Both the position numbers and the translations under genes were made by a program. 64,000 nt of DNA from an uncultured Eubacterium sp. (GTDB taxonomy: Bacteria; Bacillota; Clostridia; Lachnospirales; Lachnospiraceae): assembly GCA_947385775.1 (NCBI GenBank), contig CANDMI010000002.1:28498-92497 (forward strand). The letters are read 5' to 3'. Of this stretch, positions 18,477 to 26,602 are shown piece after piece (position 1 is the stretch's first letter; each line of letters opens with the position of its first letter). The notes under the pieces were generated by a model, which saw nothing but the letters and a program-made list of their open reading frames with translations, did no database searches and was not told where the DNA came from.

Positions 18477-18551
18477 TGGAAAGGAAAGTGCGAAAGATAT
18501 ATTTATGTAAATCGGGGAAAAAGAAAGAAAATTGAGATAGAGAGTTAAAAG

Positions 18552-18580
18552 AGAGCGGAGCATACAACCGCTCTTTTTTT
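18552..18580. terminator. intrinsic terminator after argD, bidirectional
   Basis: AGAGCGG (18552-18558) pairs with CCGCTCT (18568-18574), followed by T7. The minus strand also ends in a short T-run, so it could stop transcription coming from the leftward promoter at 18824-18851. The remaining sequence to 18767 shows nothing. Confidence 0.85.
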
Positions 18581-18767
18581 GTGCGCAGACCCGCATCTGA
18601 AAGTTTGCTGATGACACGCTACGGGACGCGCGGCGAGATATTTCCCTTATTTTCTTACTGTAAATCCCGGCGGCTTGCAGTATACATAAGCTTTAGGAGC
18701 TGATTTTTGGATACGGATGCGCGGAAAATGCACAAATAGATGGTGGATGTGGATAAGATAACAAAAA

Positions 18768-18792
18768 TTCGTAGAATAAAATACTCTACGAA
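18768..18792 (+). repeat. left inverted repeat of the invertible segment
   Basis: 25 bp with arms TTCGTAGAA and CTCTACGAA around a 7-base asymmetric centre TAAAATA. It matches the reverse complement of the right repeat at 23 of 25 positions. The arm-spacer-arm shape is that of a tyrosine-recombinase core site. Confidence 0.75.
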
Positions 18793-18823
18793 ATGTTGCA
18801 AACTATAAATAAACACTAATTGT

Positions 18824-18851
18824 ATTATAACCATTGCAAAAGAAATGTCAA
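18824..18851 (-). promoter_or_regulatory. consensus sigma-A promoter facing away from EPS genes
   Basis: On the minus strand a perfect TTGACA (18846-18851) and a perfect TATAAT (18824-18829) are separated by 16 bases. No gene lies downstream on that strand before argD, which is antisense to it. Confidence 0.8.
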
Positions 18852-18996
18852 CCCCTAATTTCGCGGTAATAGCTGGAATCTTGTAATGATCTAAATATGG
18901 ACAGCAAATTTTTCATGTCCTTGTCCTTTTTAGAAACACCCGTGAATAAGGTGGTATTTTAGGGTGGTAAGGTGGCAGGATAAATCGGTACGGCAT

Positions 18997-19034
18997 GCCG
19001 GGATTCAGAATATAAGATGAGTCCCGGCTTTTTT
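18997..19034 (+). terminator. intrinsic terminator inside the invertible segment, facing loaP
   Basis: A 10-bp stem, GCCGGGATTC (18997-19006) with GAGTCCCGGC (19019-19028) and one G-T pair, is followed by TTTTTT (19029-19034). A perfect palindrome CGGCATGCCG (18991-19000) overlaps its 5' arm and could form a competing hairpin. Confidence 0.8.
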
Positions 19035-19057
19035 CGCAGAGTATTTTACTCTACGAA
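19033..19057 (-). repeat. right inverted repeat of the invertible segment
   Basis: 25 bp with arms TTCGCAGAG and CTCTACGAA around TATTTTA. The centre is the reverse complement of that in the left copy, which fixes the inverted relative orientation. Confidence 0.75.
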
Positions 19058-19131
19058 AAAATGTCGGCCGCAAAGACGGGTTTTATGCATATTGGATTGC
19101 CGTCTGGCTGGCAGGATGTAAGGATCTATTC

Positions 19132-19809
19132 ATGGAAAAACAGGGGTATCATTACAGCGTGCTGTTTACCAGGACGGAAAAACAGTCGGAAATGCAAAAA
19201 GCCCTTTCAGCCGCATTCCCGGAAAGCAGGGGGAAGATATTCCTCCCGATGCGGGAGTATTACAGGCGCGACAAAAAAGAAAACAGTGTAAAGCCGTTGT
19301 TTCCCGGATATCTGTTTGTCCATTCTGACATGGGCAGGGAGGAGCTGCATGAGTTTTTGCTGGAGCAAAGGGGAAAGGTCGCATCCTTTCTAAAAGAGCT
19401 TGGCAGGTCTGACCGGGATTCGTCAGAAAGACAGCACTATGCACAAGGGCAGAGTTATCCCGAAGAGAATGCGGCGGTTGACCTGACCGAAGAGGAAAGC
19501 GGTTTTTTGGATACGGTATTAGACAAGGATGGGATTCAGCGGATGTCCGCGGGCTACCGGGAAAGTAATGGGAAGCTCACAGTCATGGAAGGCCCGCTTG
19601 TGGCTTACGCCAGCCGTATCGTGAAAGTGGACAGGCATGAGAGGGCCGCATACTTGAATTTAAAATTTCGGGAAATCGATATCGTGGCCGGACTTGAAGT
19701 CAGGCCGAAAAGCTATTATTGCCCGGATGGAAAAGACGTTCCAGTGGCGCTTAGCGATGGGACGGAAGTGGATTTAATGGAATTGAAAAAAAGGATGATG
19801 GAAGGGTAG
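19132..19809 (+). CDS. loaP: LoaP-type NusG paralogue, processive antiterminator of the EPS operon
   Basis: 225 residues from the ATG at 19132, with AAGGAT upstream. The N-terminal NGN domain contains YSVLFTRTEKQSEMQ and the signature VKPLFPGYLFVHS (~60-72). A variable insert follows, then the KOW domain MEGPLVAYASRIVKVDRHERAAYLNL (~148-175). Specialised NusG paralogues of this kind (LoaP, RfaH, UpxY) let RNA polymerase read through terminators in long polysaccharide or antibiotic operons. It lies first in the EPS locus, right after the invertible segment and just before a structured leader and terminator at 19818-19980, its likely site of action. Confidence 0.85.
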   Translation: MEKQGYHYSVLFTRTEKQSEMQKALSAAFPESRGKIFLPMREYYRRDKKENSVKPLFPGYLFVHSDMGREELHEFLLEQRGKVASFLKELGRSDRDSSERQHYAQGQSYPEENAAVDLTEEESGFLDTVLDKDGIQRMSAGYRESNGKLTVMEGPLVAYASRIVKVDRHERAAYLNLKFREIDIVAGLEVRPKSYYCPDGKDVPVALSDGTEVDLMELKKRMMEG

Positions 19810-19817
19810 TCGGTTTA

Positions 19818-19894
19818 CCGCTCCCTTAGCGGATTTCGGACATAGCGATAGCAGAGTGCGGGGCGTTATACGCCGCGTGTATGGCGAAGCTATG
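19818..19894 (+). ncRNA. structured leader RNA after loaP, candidate LoaP recognition element
   Basis: CCGCT-CCCTT-AGCGG (19818-19832) forms a compact hairpin. It is followed by CATAGC (19841-19846) pairing with GCTATG (19889-19894) around an inner hairpin GGCGT-TAT-ACGCC (19862-19874). It lies between loaP and the terminator at 19953. LoaP is known to act with leader RNA hairpins in other Firmicutes; function here is inferred. Confidence 0.45.
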
Positions 19895-19952
19895 CCTAAA
19901 ATGGTTGCGACAGCAATGAGACATTTGGAATAAACAGATAAGATGAGTCTTT

Positions 19953-19980
19953 GCGGCGTGGGGTTTCCACGCTGCTTTTT
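19953..19980 (+). terminator. intrinsic terminator between loaP and the first EPS gene
   Basis: GCGGCGTGG (19953-19961) pairs with CCACGCTGC (19967-19975) around GGTTT, and is followed by TTTTT. It would block the EPS operon unless read through, fitting LoaP-dependent antitermination. Confidence 0.8.
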
Positions 19981-20005
19981 ATTTACTGGAAAAGGGGGTT
20001 CTGGA

Positions 20006-21400
20006 ATGACAGAGCTTGCGGCCAAATGCATAAGGGAGGAGCCAAGGTTTTCAGGGCTTAAAAAATTTAACCATAAAATATGGCTTTCTTCCCCTACGAT
20101 GCATGGGGAAGAATTGGAATATATGGCAAAGGCATATAAAACCAACTGGATGTCCACTGTCGGAGCGAATATTGATGAACTGGAACAGCTAGTGGCAAAG
20201 TATGCTGGGGTAAAACATGCGATAGCGTTAAGCTGCGGGACGGCGGCTATCCATCTTGCCGTCAAACTCGCGGCGGAAAGGCTTTACGGGAGCAGCAGTG
20301 GTATTTCCACGCCAAACGGTCTTGGGGCGGGCGGGAGCCTTTTTGGGAAAAGGGTGTTTTGTTCAGATCTTACATTTGCGGCGACGGCAAACCCCATTGT
20401 TTACGAGGGCGGCGAGCCAGTCTTTATTGACGCGTCGCCGGATGACTGGAATATGGACCCGCAGGCGTTGGAGGTTGCCTTTCAAAAATACCCGGATGTA
20501 AAGCTTGTGGTGTTCGCCCACCTTTACGGTTTTCCAGGACAGATTGACGAGATAAAACGGATATGTGAAAGGCATGGGGCGTTGCTCATTGAGGACGCGG
20601 CGGAAAGCCTTGGGGCGAAATACAAAGGGAGGCCGACAGGGGGATTTGGTGATTATGGCATATTCAGTTTTAATGGGAACAAGATTATTACGGGCAGTTG
20701 TGGCGGTATGCTGATTACCAATGATTGGCATAGTGCAGCAAAAGCAAGAAAATGGTCGACACAAAGCCGCGAGGACGCGCCATGGTATCAGCATGAAGAA
20801 CTTGGCTACAATTATCGAATGAGCAACGTGGTCGCAGGGATTGTGCTTGGACAGTGGGGATACTTAGAAGCGCATGTTGCAGAAAAAAAGCGCATTTATG
20901 ATTTTTATACAGACAGATTGAAACCGCTTGGGGTGGAATTAAACCCGTATGATGCAGAAGCGTCAGAACCGAACTATTGGCTATCCTGTATGTGTTTGGA
21001 TAAAAATAGCCAGTGCGCGATGACAAGGTCAGATAAATCTTATACTTATGAAGATGTGCATGGCAGGACTTGCCCGATGGAGGTATTAGGGGCTTTGGAA
21101 GCGTTTTCAGCGGAAGGGCGTCCGGTATGGAAACCGATGCATTTACAGCCGATGTTTTGCAATCATGAGTTTATCAGCGTGGACGGCGGGCGACGGACGT
21201 TTGATGGATGTTTCGGAGGTCGGTTGTTGGAACGTATAGAGGAAAGCGGGAGGTTGTTTGGAAATGGGGTTTGCTTGCCATCTGACATAAAAATGACGGA
21301 AGAAGAGCAAGAGCGGGTGGTTGAGATCATATATGCGTGTTTCAGCGAGCGGGATTTTGAAAGGATGGATACTGCAAGGCACAGGTTTTTGCCAGCATGA
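20006..21400 (+). CDS. DegT/DnrJ/EryC1/StrS family sugar aminotransferase (PglE-like)
   Basis: 464 residues from the ATG at 20006 (AAAGGGGG upstream); an upstream in-frame start lies across the terminator. PLP enzyme that puts an amino group on a nucleotide keto-sugar. Shows ALSCGTAAIHLAVKL, LIEDAAESLGAKYKG, and the PLP lysine near residue 226 in FNGNKIITGSCGGM. It is longer than typical (~380-400) because of inserts near residues 90-110 and in the C-terminal third. With the next two genes it forms an aminotransferase-phosphoglycosyl transferase-acetyltransferase trio like PglE-PglC-PglD, suggesting a bacillosamine-like first sugar. No PglF-type dehydratase is adjacent. Confidence 0.85.
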   Translation: MTELAAKCIREEPRFSGLKKFNHKIWLSSPTMHGEELEYMAKAYKTNWMSTVGANIDELEQLVAKYAGVKHAIALSCGTAAIHLAVKLAAERLYGSSSGISTPNGLGAGGSLFGKRVFCSDLTFAATANPIVYEGGEPVFIDASPDDWNMDPQALEVAFQKYPDVKLVVFAHLYGFPGQIDEIKRICERHGALLIEDAAESLGAKYKGRPTGGFGDYGIFSFNGNKIITGSCGGMLITNDWHSAAKARKWSTQSREDAPWYQHEELGYNYRMSNVVAGIVLGQWGYLEAHVAEKKRIYDFYTDRLKPLGVELNPYDAEASEPNYWLSCMCLDKNSQCAMTRSDKSYTYEDVHGRTCPMEVLGALEAFSAEGRPVWKPMHLQPMFCNHEFISVDGGRRTFDGCFGGRLLERIEESGRLFGNGVCLPSDIKMTEEEQERVVEIIYACFSERDFERMDTARHRFLPA

Positions 21401-21433
21401 AATTTAGTTATAGAAAGGCAGTATGGCAGTGTT

Positions 21434-22147
21434 ATGAAAAAGTGCATAAAGCTAGTCTGGGGCATCAGTGGAATCAGTGTTGTTGCAGGGATGGCGGCTT
21501 TTATCATAGACAGGATGGGGAGGGTTGAAACGGCAAGCCATAAACCATACGGGAACTATGAAAAGTATGTGAAAAGGCCGCTGGATGTTGTTTTTAGCGT
21601 CGGGGCGTTGATCGCATTGAGTCCCGTGATGGTAGTAACAGCGATATTAGTCAGGGTGAAACTTGGCGCACCTGTCATCTTTAGGCAGAAGCGGGTAGGA
21701 TTGGACAGCAAGGTTTTTACCATTTGTAAGTTTAGGACGATGCGGGATGGCGAAGGGACGGACGCAGAACGGCTCACTGACTTTGGAAGGAAGTTAAGGT
21801 CTGCGAGCATCGACGAACTGCCAGAACTTTTAAATATTATAAAAGGCGATATGAGTATCATTGGTCCAAGGCCGTTATTGGTGGAGTACCTGCCGAGATA
21901 TTCGGAACGCCAATCACACCGCCATGATGTAAGGCCGGGATTGACAGGATTGGCTCAGGTAGGTGGACGGAACGCGCTTTCCTGGGATGAGAAGTTCGAG
22001 AATGATTTGGAATATGCAGGGCGCATTACGTTCTTAGGGGATGTGGCAATCTTTATAAAAACAGTTATGACGGTATTAAAGCGTGAGGGCATAAACGTCG
22101 ATGGAGAAATTACAATGCCTAAGTTTACAGGAAGTGAAAAAGGATAA
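21434..22147 (+). CDS. initiating sugar transferase (PglC-like phosphoglycosyl transferase)
   Basis: 237 residues. Transfers a sugar phosphate from a UDP-sugar to undecaprenyl phosphate at the inner membrane face, the first committed step of EPS assembly. The re-entrant helix KRPLDVVFSVGALIALSPVMV (residues ~51-70) is followed by the bacterial sugar transferase core: FRQKRVGL, CKFRTMRDG, and the Asp-Glu dyad in ASIDELPELLNIIKGDMSIIGPRPL (~127-128). An extra N-terminal membrane helix (residues ~5-25) is unlike the minimal PglC. Confidence 0.9.
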   Translation: MKKCIKLVWGISGISVVAGMAAFIIDRMGRVETASHKPYGNYEKYVKRPLDVVFSVGALIALSPVMVVTAILVRVKLGAPVIFRQKRVGLDSKVFTICKFRTMRDGEGTDAERLTDFGRKLRSASIDELPELLNIIKGDMSIIGPRPLLVEYLPRYSERQSHRHDVRPGLTGLAQVGGRNALSWDEKFENDLEYAGRITFLGDVAIFIKTVMTVLKREGINVDGEITMPKFTGSEKG

Positions 22148-22153
22148 GGCCAT

Positions 22154-22789
22154 ATGAAAGATTTGTTGATAATCGGTGCGGGAGGTTGCGGGAGGGAAGT
22201 CCTTCAATGGGTCAAGGATATAAATGAAGTTCAGCCCGTTTGGAATATTAAAGGCTTTTTGGATGACAATCTCAATGCCCTAAATGGGATGGAATCAGAT
22301 TACATAATTATTAGTACGGTAAAGGATTATGTAGTGGAGAAAAATGATGTATTTACCTGCCCTATAGGGAACAGCAAGATCCGAAAAAAGATTGTTAGAC
22401 GTATTCAGTCGAAAGGTGGGGAGTTTGTTTCCATCATTCATCCAACAGCGATCATTGCCGATACTGTAAAACTTGGCAGGGCGGAAATCATATATCCCTA
22501 TACTGTTATTTCAGATAATGTTAAGATGGGGGATGGCTGCATCATCAATATGCATTCATCCATAGGCCATAATTCCGTTTTAGGCGAATATTGCACGATC
22601 AGCGCGCACTGCGATGTGACAGGGGGATGCAATGTTTCCGATAACGTGTTTATGGGAAGCGGTGCAAGGATCATTCCTGGGCTAAACGTTGGTGAAGGAG
22701 CTTTTATATGCGCGGGAAGTGCAGTGATGATAAATATCAAGTCTGGGATGAAGGTAATTGGAATACCGGCGCGGAAAGCGGGGTTCTAA
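22154..22789 (+). CDS. PglD/NeuD-type sugar O/N-acetyltransferase
   Basis: 211 residues. An N-terminal Rossmann-like nucleotide-sugar domain (LLIIGAGGCGREVLQWV) is followed by a left-handed beta-helix of hexapeptide repeats (IIHPTAIIADTVKLG to VIGIPARKAGF). The PglD catalytic His is likely in MHSSIGHNSVLGEY. Probably N-acetylates the amino sugar made by the neighbouring DegT enzyme. Its base composition still matches the flanking chromosome; the AT-rich variable block begins after it. Confidence 0.85.
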   Translation: MKDLLIIGAGGCGREVLQWVKDINEVQPVWNIKGFLDDNLNALNGMESDYIIISTVKDYVVEKNDVFTCPIGNSKIRKKIVRRIQSKGGEFVSIIHPTAIIADTVKLGRAEIIYPYTVISDNVKMGDGCIINMHSSIGHNSVLGEYCTISAHCDVTGGCNVSDNVFMGSGARIIPGLNVGEGAFICAGSAVMINIKSGMKVIGIPARKAGF

Positions 22790-23046
22790 ATCAAACTGGC
22801 CAGACAAGGCTTCGAATATGAAAGCGATCGAGCGAAGGTTAAAGAGGACGCTGTTAAAACGCAGATGAATCAGGGGCAAGCCAAAAGGCATCACATAGGG
22901 GCGTCGGCGGTTGATTTTGTTTGAAGTAGTTGTCAGTGATAGGGGAAGCAAGGCATACAGTCTGAATCTGGCGAAAGACGTGGGAACTGTGGTCCCGTAC
23001 CAATCGGTGATATTTAACGGACAGGCGGAAAAGTTGTGATCAGAAG
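22790..23046 (+). other. gene-remnant gap at the core/variable junction
   Basis: No intact gene. Two short in-frame coding-looking stretches remain: one in 22794-22924 ending VDFV-stop, and one in 22923-23039 reading SDRGSKAYSLNLAKDVG then VVPYQSVIF. Base composition is GC-rich like the upstream core, while the next gene is AT-rich. I do not recognise the source gene. This looks like the recombination scar where the variable EPS cassette joins the conserved core. Confidence 0.4.
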
Positions 23047-24285
23047 ATGAATTTATTGTTTATTTCACTTGTTGACTTAAGATCAATACAAGAAAGACAT
23101 ATATATACTGACCTTCTAAGGGAATTTCAGAAAAATGGACACAGTCTGTACATTATATCTCCCATTGAAAAACGGCACAATCAAAAGACACATATTATTA
23201 GAGAAGAAAATACAATTATCCTAAAACTTCGTATCGGAAACATCCAAAAGGTAGGAGCGGTAGAAAAAGGAATCAGCACGGTTGCGATAGAGCCGCAGTT
23301 TTTATTTGCTATAAAGAAATATTTTAAGGACATTAAATTTGATGCCGTCCTATACCCGACTCCTCCAATAACATTTTGTAAGGCGGTAGAATATGTTAAG
23401 AAAAGGGATGGGGCAAGAACGTACCTGCTTTTGAAGGATATATTCCCGCAGAATGCTGTGGATATAGGAATGCTTAGTAAGGCTGGTATGAAAGGAATAT
23501 TTTATCGGCGCTTTCGAAGGCAGGAAAAACGGCTGTATTACATATCTGATCGTATCGGCTGTATGAGCCAGGCCAATGTAGAGTATGTTCTAAAGCATAA
23601 TCCAGAAATAAGCAGAAAAAAGGTTGAAGTATGTCCGAATAGCGTAGAGCCTATGGATATGAACATATCAGTTGAAGAAAGAAAGCAGATTAGAAGGAAG
23701 TATAATATTCCGCTTGATAGAACGGTTTTTATTTATGGTGGAAACCTGGGTAAGCCACAGGGGATTTCATTTATGTTAAGGTGCATTTTTAGCCAGAGAA
23801 AAAATGATAAAGTTTTTTTCCTTATAGTGGGAAATGGTACGGAATATAGCCGTATTGAACATTATGTTAATAAGCATAAGCCGAATAATGTCATGCTTCG
23901 TCAGTGGTTGCCAAAAGAAGAATATGACAGGATAGTGGCGGCATGTGATGTGGGCATGGTTTTTCTTGACCATCGGTTTACGATACCGAATTTTCCGAGC
24001 AGAATATTGAATTATATGCAATGCAGATTGCCTGTGTTGGCTTGCACGGATTCAAATACAGATTTAGGAAATCTTGTGGCTGGTTTAGATAAGAACGGAA
24101 AAAAAACACATGAGCCTTTTGGCTGGTGGTGTGAAAGTAATGATACAGAGGCTTTTAAAAAAATAATAAAAAGAATAACCGAACATGCAGTAAATCAGCT
24201 AGGGATATATGGATTCGAATATTTAGAAAGCCATTATACTGTTGCTCAAAGTTATAGCATGATATTGGAGGGAATAAGCAAATGA
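23047..24285 (+). CDS. glycosyltransferase family 4 (GT-B fold)
   Basis: 412 residues. N-terminal half shows LYPTPPITFCKAVEYVKKR and LLKDIFPQNAVDIGML, as in WbuB-type GT4 enzymes. The donor-binding half shows TVFIYGGNLGKPQGISFML, FLIVGNGTE and FTIPNFPSRILNYMQCRLPVLACTDSNTDLG. It adds a sugar to the lipid-linked repeat at the cytoplasmic membrane face; donor and acceptor are not predictable. Overlaps the next gene by 4 bases. Confidence 0.85.
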   Translation: MNLLFISLVDLRSIQERHIYTDLLREFQKNGHSLYIISPIEKRHNQKTHIIREENTIILKLRIGNIQKVGAVEKGISTVAIEPQFLFAIKKYFKDIKFDAVLYPTPPITFCKAVEYVKKRDGARTYLLLKDIFPQNAVDIGMLSKAGMKGIFYRRFRRQEKRLYYISDRIGCMSQANVEYVLKHNPEISRKKVEVCPNSVEPMDMNISVEERKQIRRKYNIPLDRTVFIYGGNLGKPQGISFMLRCIFSQRKNDKVFFLIVGNGTEYSRIEHYVNKHKPNNVMLRQWLPKEEYDRIVAACDVGMVFLDHRFTIPNFPSRILNYMQCRLPVLACTDSNTDLGNLVAGLDKNGKKTHEPFGWWCESNDTEAFKKIIKRITEHAVNQLGIYGFEYLESHYTVAQSYSMILEGISK

Positions 24286-25450
24286 TACACCCGATCATAG
24301 AGAGCAGAACAAAAAGAACATATCAGATCTGCACATGTTGCGTGATGGACACGTCAGACGAGGATATTGCGTTTGATTCTAATGGGGTATGCATGCGTTG
24401 CAATGAATTTAAAAAACGCATAGAGCCTGAGTGGAATCATGGAAGAGGGCATGAAAAAGAGCTGGAGATGTTGATAGACGATATCAAAAAGACTGGTAGG
24501 GGAAAGAAGTATGATTGCATTCTCGGCCTTTCTGGGGGGTTAGATTCTTCTTATATGCTTCATATGGCAGTAAAAAAGTGGAGACTTCGCCCTTTTGTTG
24601 TGCATATCGATTGTGGATGGAATCTGCCCATTGCAGAAAAAAATATTAAAAGAATGACAAATGAGCTTGGCGTAAAGCTCCATATCAAACACATGGATTG
24701 GAATGAGATGCGTGAAATGCAGCTGGCATGGTTTCGGACAGGTTTGGAGTCGCTAGACGCTCCGCAGGATCATGCGTTTATTGCGCTTATTGATGAGCTT
24801 TCCCTAAAACTTGGAGTAAAGTACATTTTAAACGGTTACAATATCGAAACGGAAGCAATTGCAGATCCGGCATCATGGGGGGGTATGCTGGACCAACCGG
24901 TGATGCAACATATATGAAAAATGTGATTAAGAAATATTGCGCCATACCTATAAGAAAGTACACCTTTACAAATGGTTTCAGACACAAGTTTGTGATTCCA
25001 TATATGAATGGAGTAAAGACGGTAAAGCCGTTGAATATGGTCCCTTTTACAAGGCAGGAGATGGTGGATACGCTTGAGAGAGAGTATGGTTATGAACCAT
25101 ATGGTCAAAAACATTTTGAGGATTTACTTACAAAGTTCTTAGAAGGTTACTGGAGCTTAACTAGATTTGGGCACGATATTAGACGCGCCTGGTTAAGTAC
25201 GCTTGTTATTACGGGCCAAATGAGTCGGGATGAAGCGCTGAAAGTATTGGAACAGCCGCCGCTGGCTGAAGATGAAAGCGCAGCATTATTTTCTGAAGTG
25301 GCTAGAAGACTTGAGATTACCGAAGACGAACTTAGAACCTTTCATACGTTGCCAGAATGTACAGAAAAGTTTAGGAGTCAAAAGGCATTGTACAATGCAG
25401 GGATAAGGTTATATGAGATGTTGGGGATTGAGAAGAGGATTAGGAAATAA
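24282..25450 (+). pseudogene. N-acetyl sugar amidotransferase (WbpG/PseA-like), frameshifted at a G7 tract
   Basis: Two frames together make one ~380-residue protein. Frame one (24282-24917) has the zinc-type cysteines CTCCVMDTS and CMRCNEF and the ATP PP-loop LGLSGGLDSS. Frame two (open from before 24875 to 25450) has GDATYMKNVIKKY, the FGHDIRRAWLS block and the C-terminal helix. The reading frame changes exactly at GGGGGGG (24877-24883): eight (or five) Gs would join the frames. The family, with HisH/HisF-like partners, converts an N-acetyl group to acetamidino on sugars such as diacetamido-uronic acids; no such partners are seen here. It may be phase-OFF rather than dead, or a sequencing error. 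Confidence 0.8.
24877..24883 (+). repeat. poly(G)7 tract at the frameshift in the amidotransferase gene
   Basis: Seven consecutive G bases. A length of 8 would restore the WbpG-like reading frame. Confidence 0.8.
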
Positions 25451-25481
25451 ATAATCTGAAAATAAGTACGAGGAGACAAAC

Positions 25482-26573
25482 ATGAGTAAATCTTTAATAC
25501 TTTCAGTGTCTGATGGGAGGCATATGCCGATGTCAGTGCTTTATACAGATTTTTTTGAAAAGCATGGTATGAAATATGACATAATAAGAATTAACAGGTA
25601 TGAGGATAGAGAAAAAAATCTGGTCACGAAAACAAAAAGTGGAAAGATTTATGAATATAATGGATTGGTGCCGATGGGCACGAAATTTTATAAAAAACTT
25701 CGTTTGTTTTTAAGATTTCGTAAATATGCTATAAAGATTATAAATAGAGAAAAATATAACTATATAGTTGTTTGGAATGAAAATACAGCGGCTGTTTTCA
25801 GTGATTTTTTATCTTTAAAATATAAGAATAGGTATTGTGTGAATATACGAGATTTTTACAGGGATTTGTTATATGAGAAATATCTTGTTAATTTAGCGAA
25901 TAAGAATAGTGATTTTATTATGGAACCAACGCCTGGCTTGGTAAAGGGATTTCCGGGGAAAACATTTCTTTGTTATAACAGGGATACCAGGTTGCTAAAA
26001 CAATATACGCCTCATGAGTTTCATGGAGCGGACAGCCCTATTAGAATTACACATTTGGGATTTTATTCTAAAACAGAGATAGAAGCAAAGCAAATTGCGG
26101 ATGCTTTGGGAAATGACGGGCGATATGAATTATATTTTTATGGTCAGGGATTTGAAGATAAATTTTTGAGTTATATCCAGCAGAAAGGATATAAAAATAT
26201 TTTTGTTGGCGGAGCATTCCCTTACGAGGAAACGGTAACGTATTTTAACAATACGGATATTATCAACGCCTATTATAACGAAGAAAATCATGTGGAGCTG
26301 GCATTTGGCATAAAAAATAGTTATACTCCATTACTCTATATTCCTGGCCTTACGTCGACAAAAACACAGTGGGCGCGGGAGAGCAAGGAATATGGCGGTC
26401 TGGCATATTTAATAAACGAGTCAAATATAAATACGCTGGCTGATGATTTATATAAGTGGTATATGTCATTAGATTACAAAAGCTTTGTCGAATGGTGCGA
26501 AAAATTTAATGCAAAAGTCTTTGAGTCTCAAAGAAAAATAGAAAACAGGCTTTTGAAGGCATTAGATGCATAG
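25482..26573 (+). CDS. glycosyltransferase-like protein (GT-B type)
   Basis: 363 residues starting after GAGGAG. The C-terminal half has IRITHLGFYSKTEIEAKQIADAL and YELYFYGQGFEDKFLSYIQ, then NIFVGGAFPYEETVTYFNNTDI and a candidate donor loop (ENHVELAFGIKNSYTPLLYIPG). This layout fits a GT-B glycosyltransferase, although no single-family signature is strong. It lies between the amidotransferase and the EpsG-like polymerase. Confidence 0.65.
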   Translation: MSKSLILSVSDGRHMPMSVLYTDFFEKHGMKYDIIRINRYEDREKNLVTKTKSGKIYEYNGLVPMGTKFYKKLRLFLRFRKYAIKIINREKYNYIVVWNENTAAVFSDFLSLKYKNRYCVNIRDFYRDLLYEKYLVNLANKNSDFIMEPTPGLVKGFPGKTFLCYNRDTRLLKQYTPHEFHGADSPIRITHLGFYSKTEIEAKQIADALGNDGRYELYFYGQGFEDKFLSYIQQKGYKNIFVGGAFPYEETVTYFNNTDIINAYYNEENHVELAFGIKNSYTPLLYIPGLTSTKTQWARESKEYGGLAYLINESNINTLADDLYKWYMSLDYKSFVEWCEKFNAKVFESQRKIENRLLKALDA

Positions 26574-26602
26574 AGGAAAATATTTAAACAGAGGATTTTT
26601 AG

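Larger units (their letters stand above)
18768..19057. promoter_or_regulatory. putative invertible promoter segment upstream of the EPS locus (OFF orientation)
   Basis: A 290-bp segment bounded by 25-bp inverted repeats. Inside, a consensus promoter faces left, away from loaP and the EPS genes. Near the right end an intrinsic terminator faces right, towards them. Inversion would put the promoter at about 18974-19001 facing loaP and turn the terminator away. No gene lies inside. The enzyme is unknown; the tyrosine recombinase at 5093 is a candidate. Confidence 0.7.

Noticed and set aside
18935-18980. T-box-like words (AGGGTGGTA, AAGGTGGTA) ahead of a terminator
   Set aside because: The invariant T-box core with ACCGCG is absent, and the stretch lies inside the segment that appears to invert, so a leader riboswitch role is not supported.
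19061-19291. 76-residue frame starting at the edge of the right inverted repeat
   Set aside because: It overlaps loaP in another frame, has no ribosome site and no recognisable domain.
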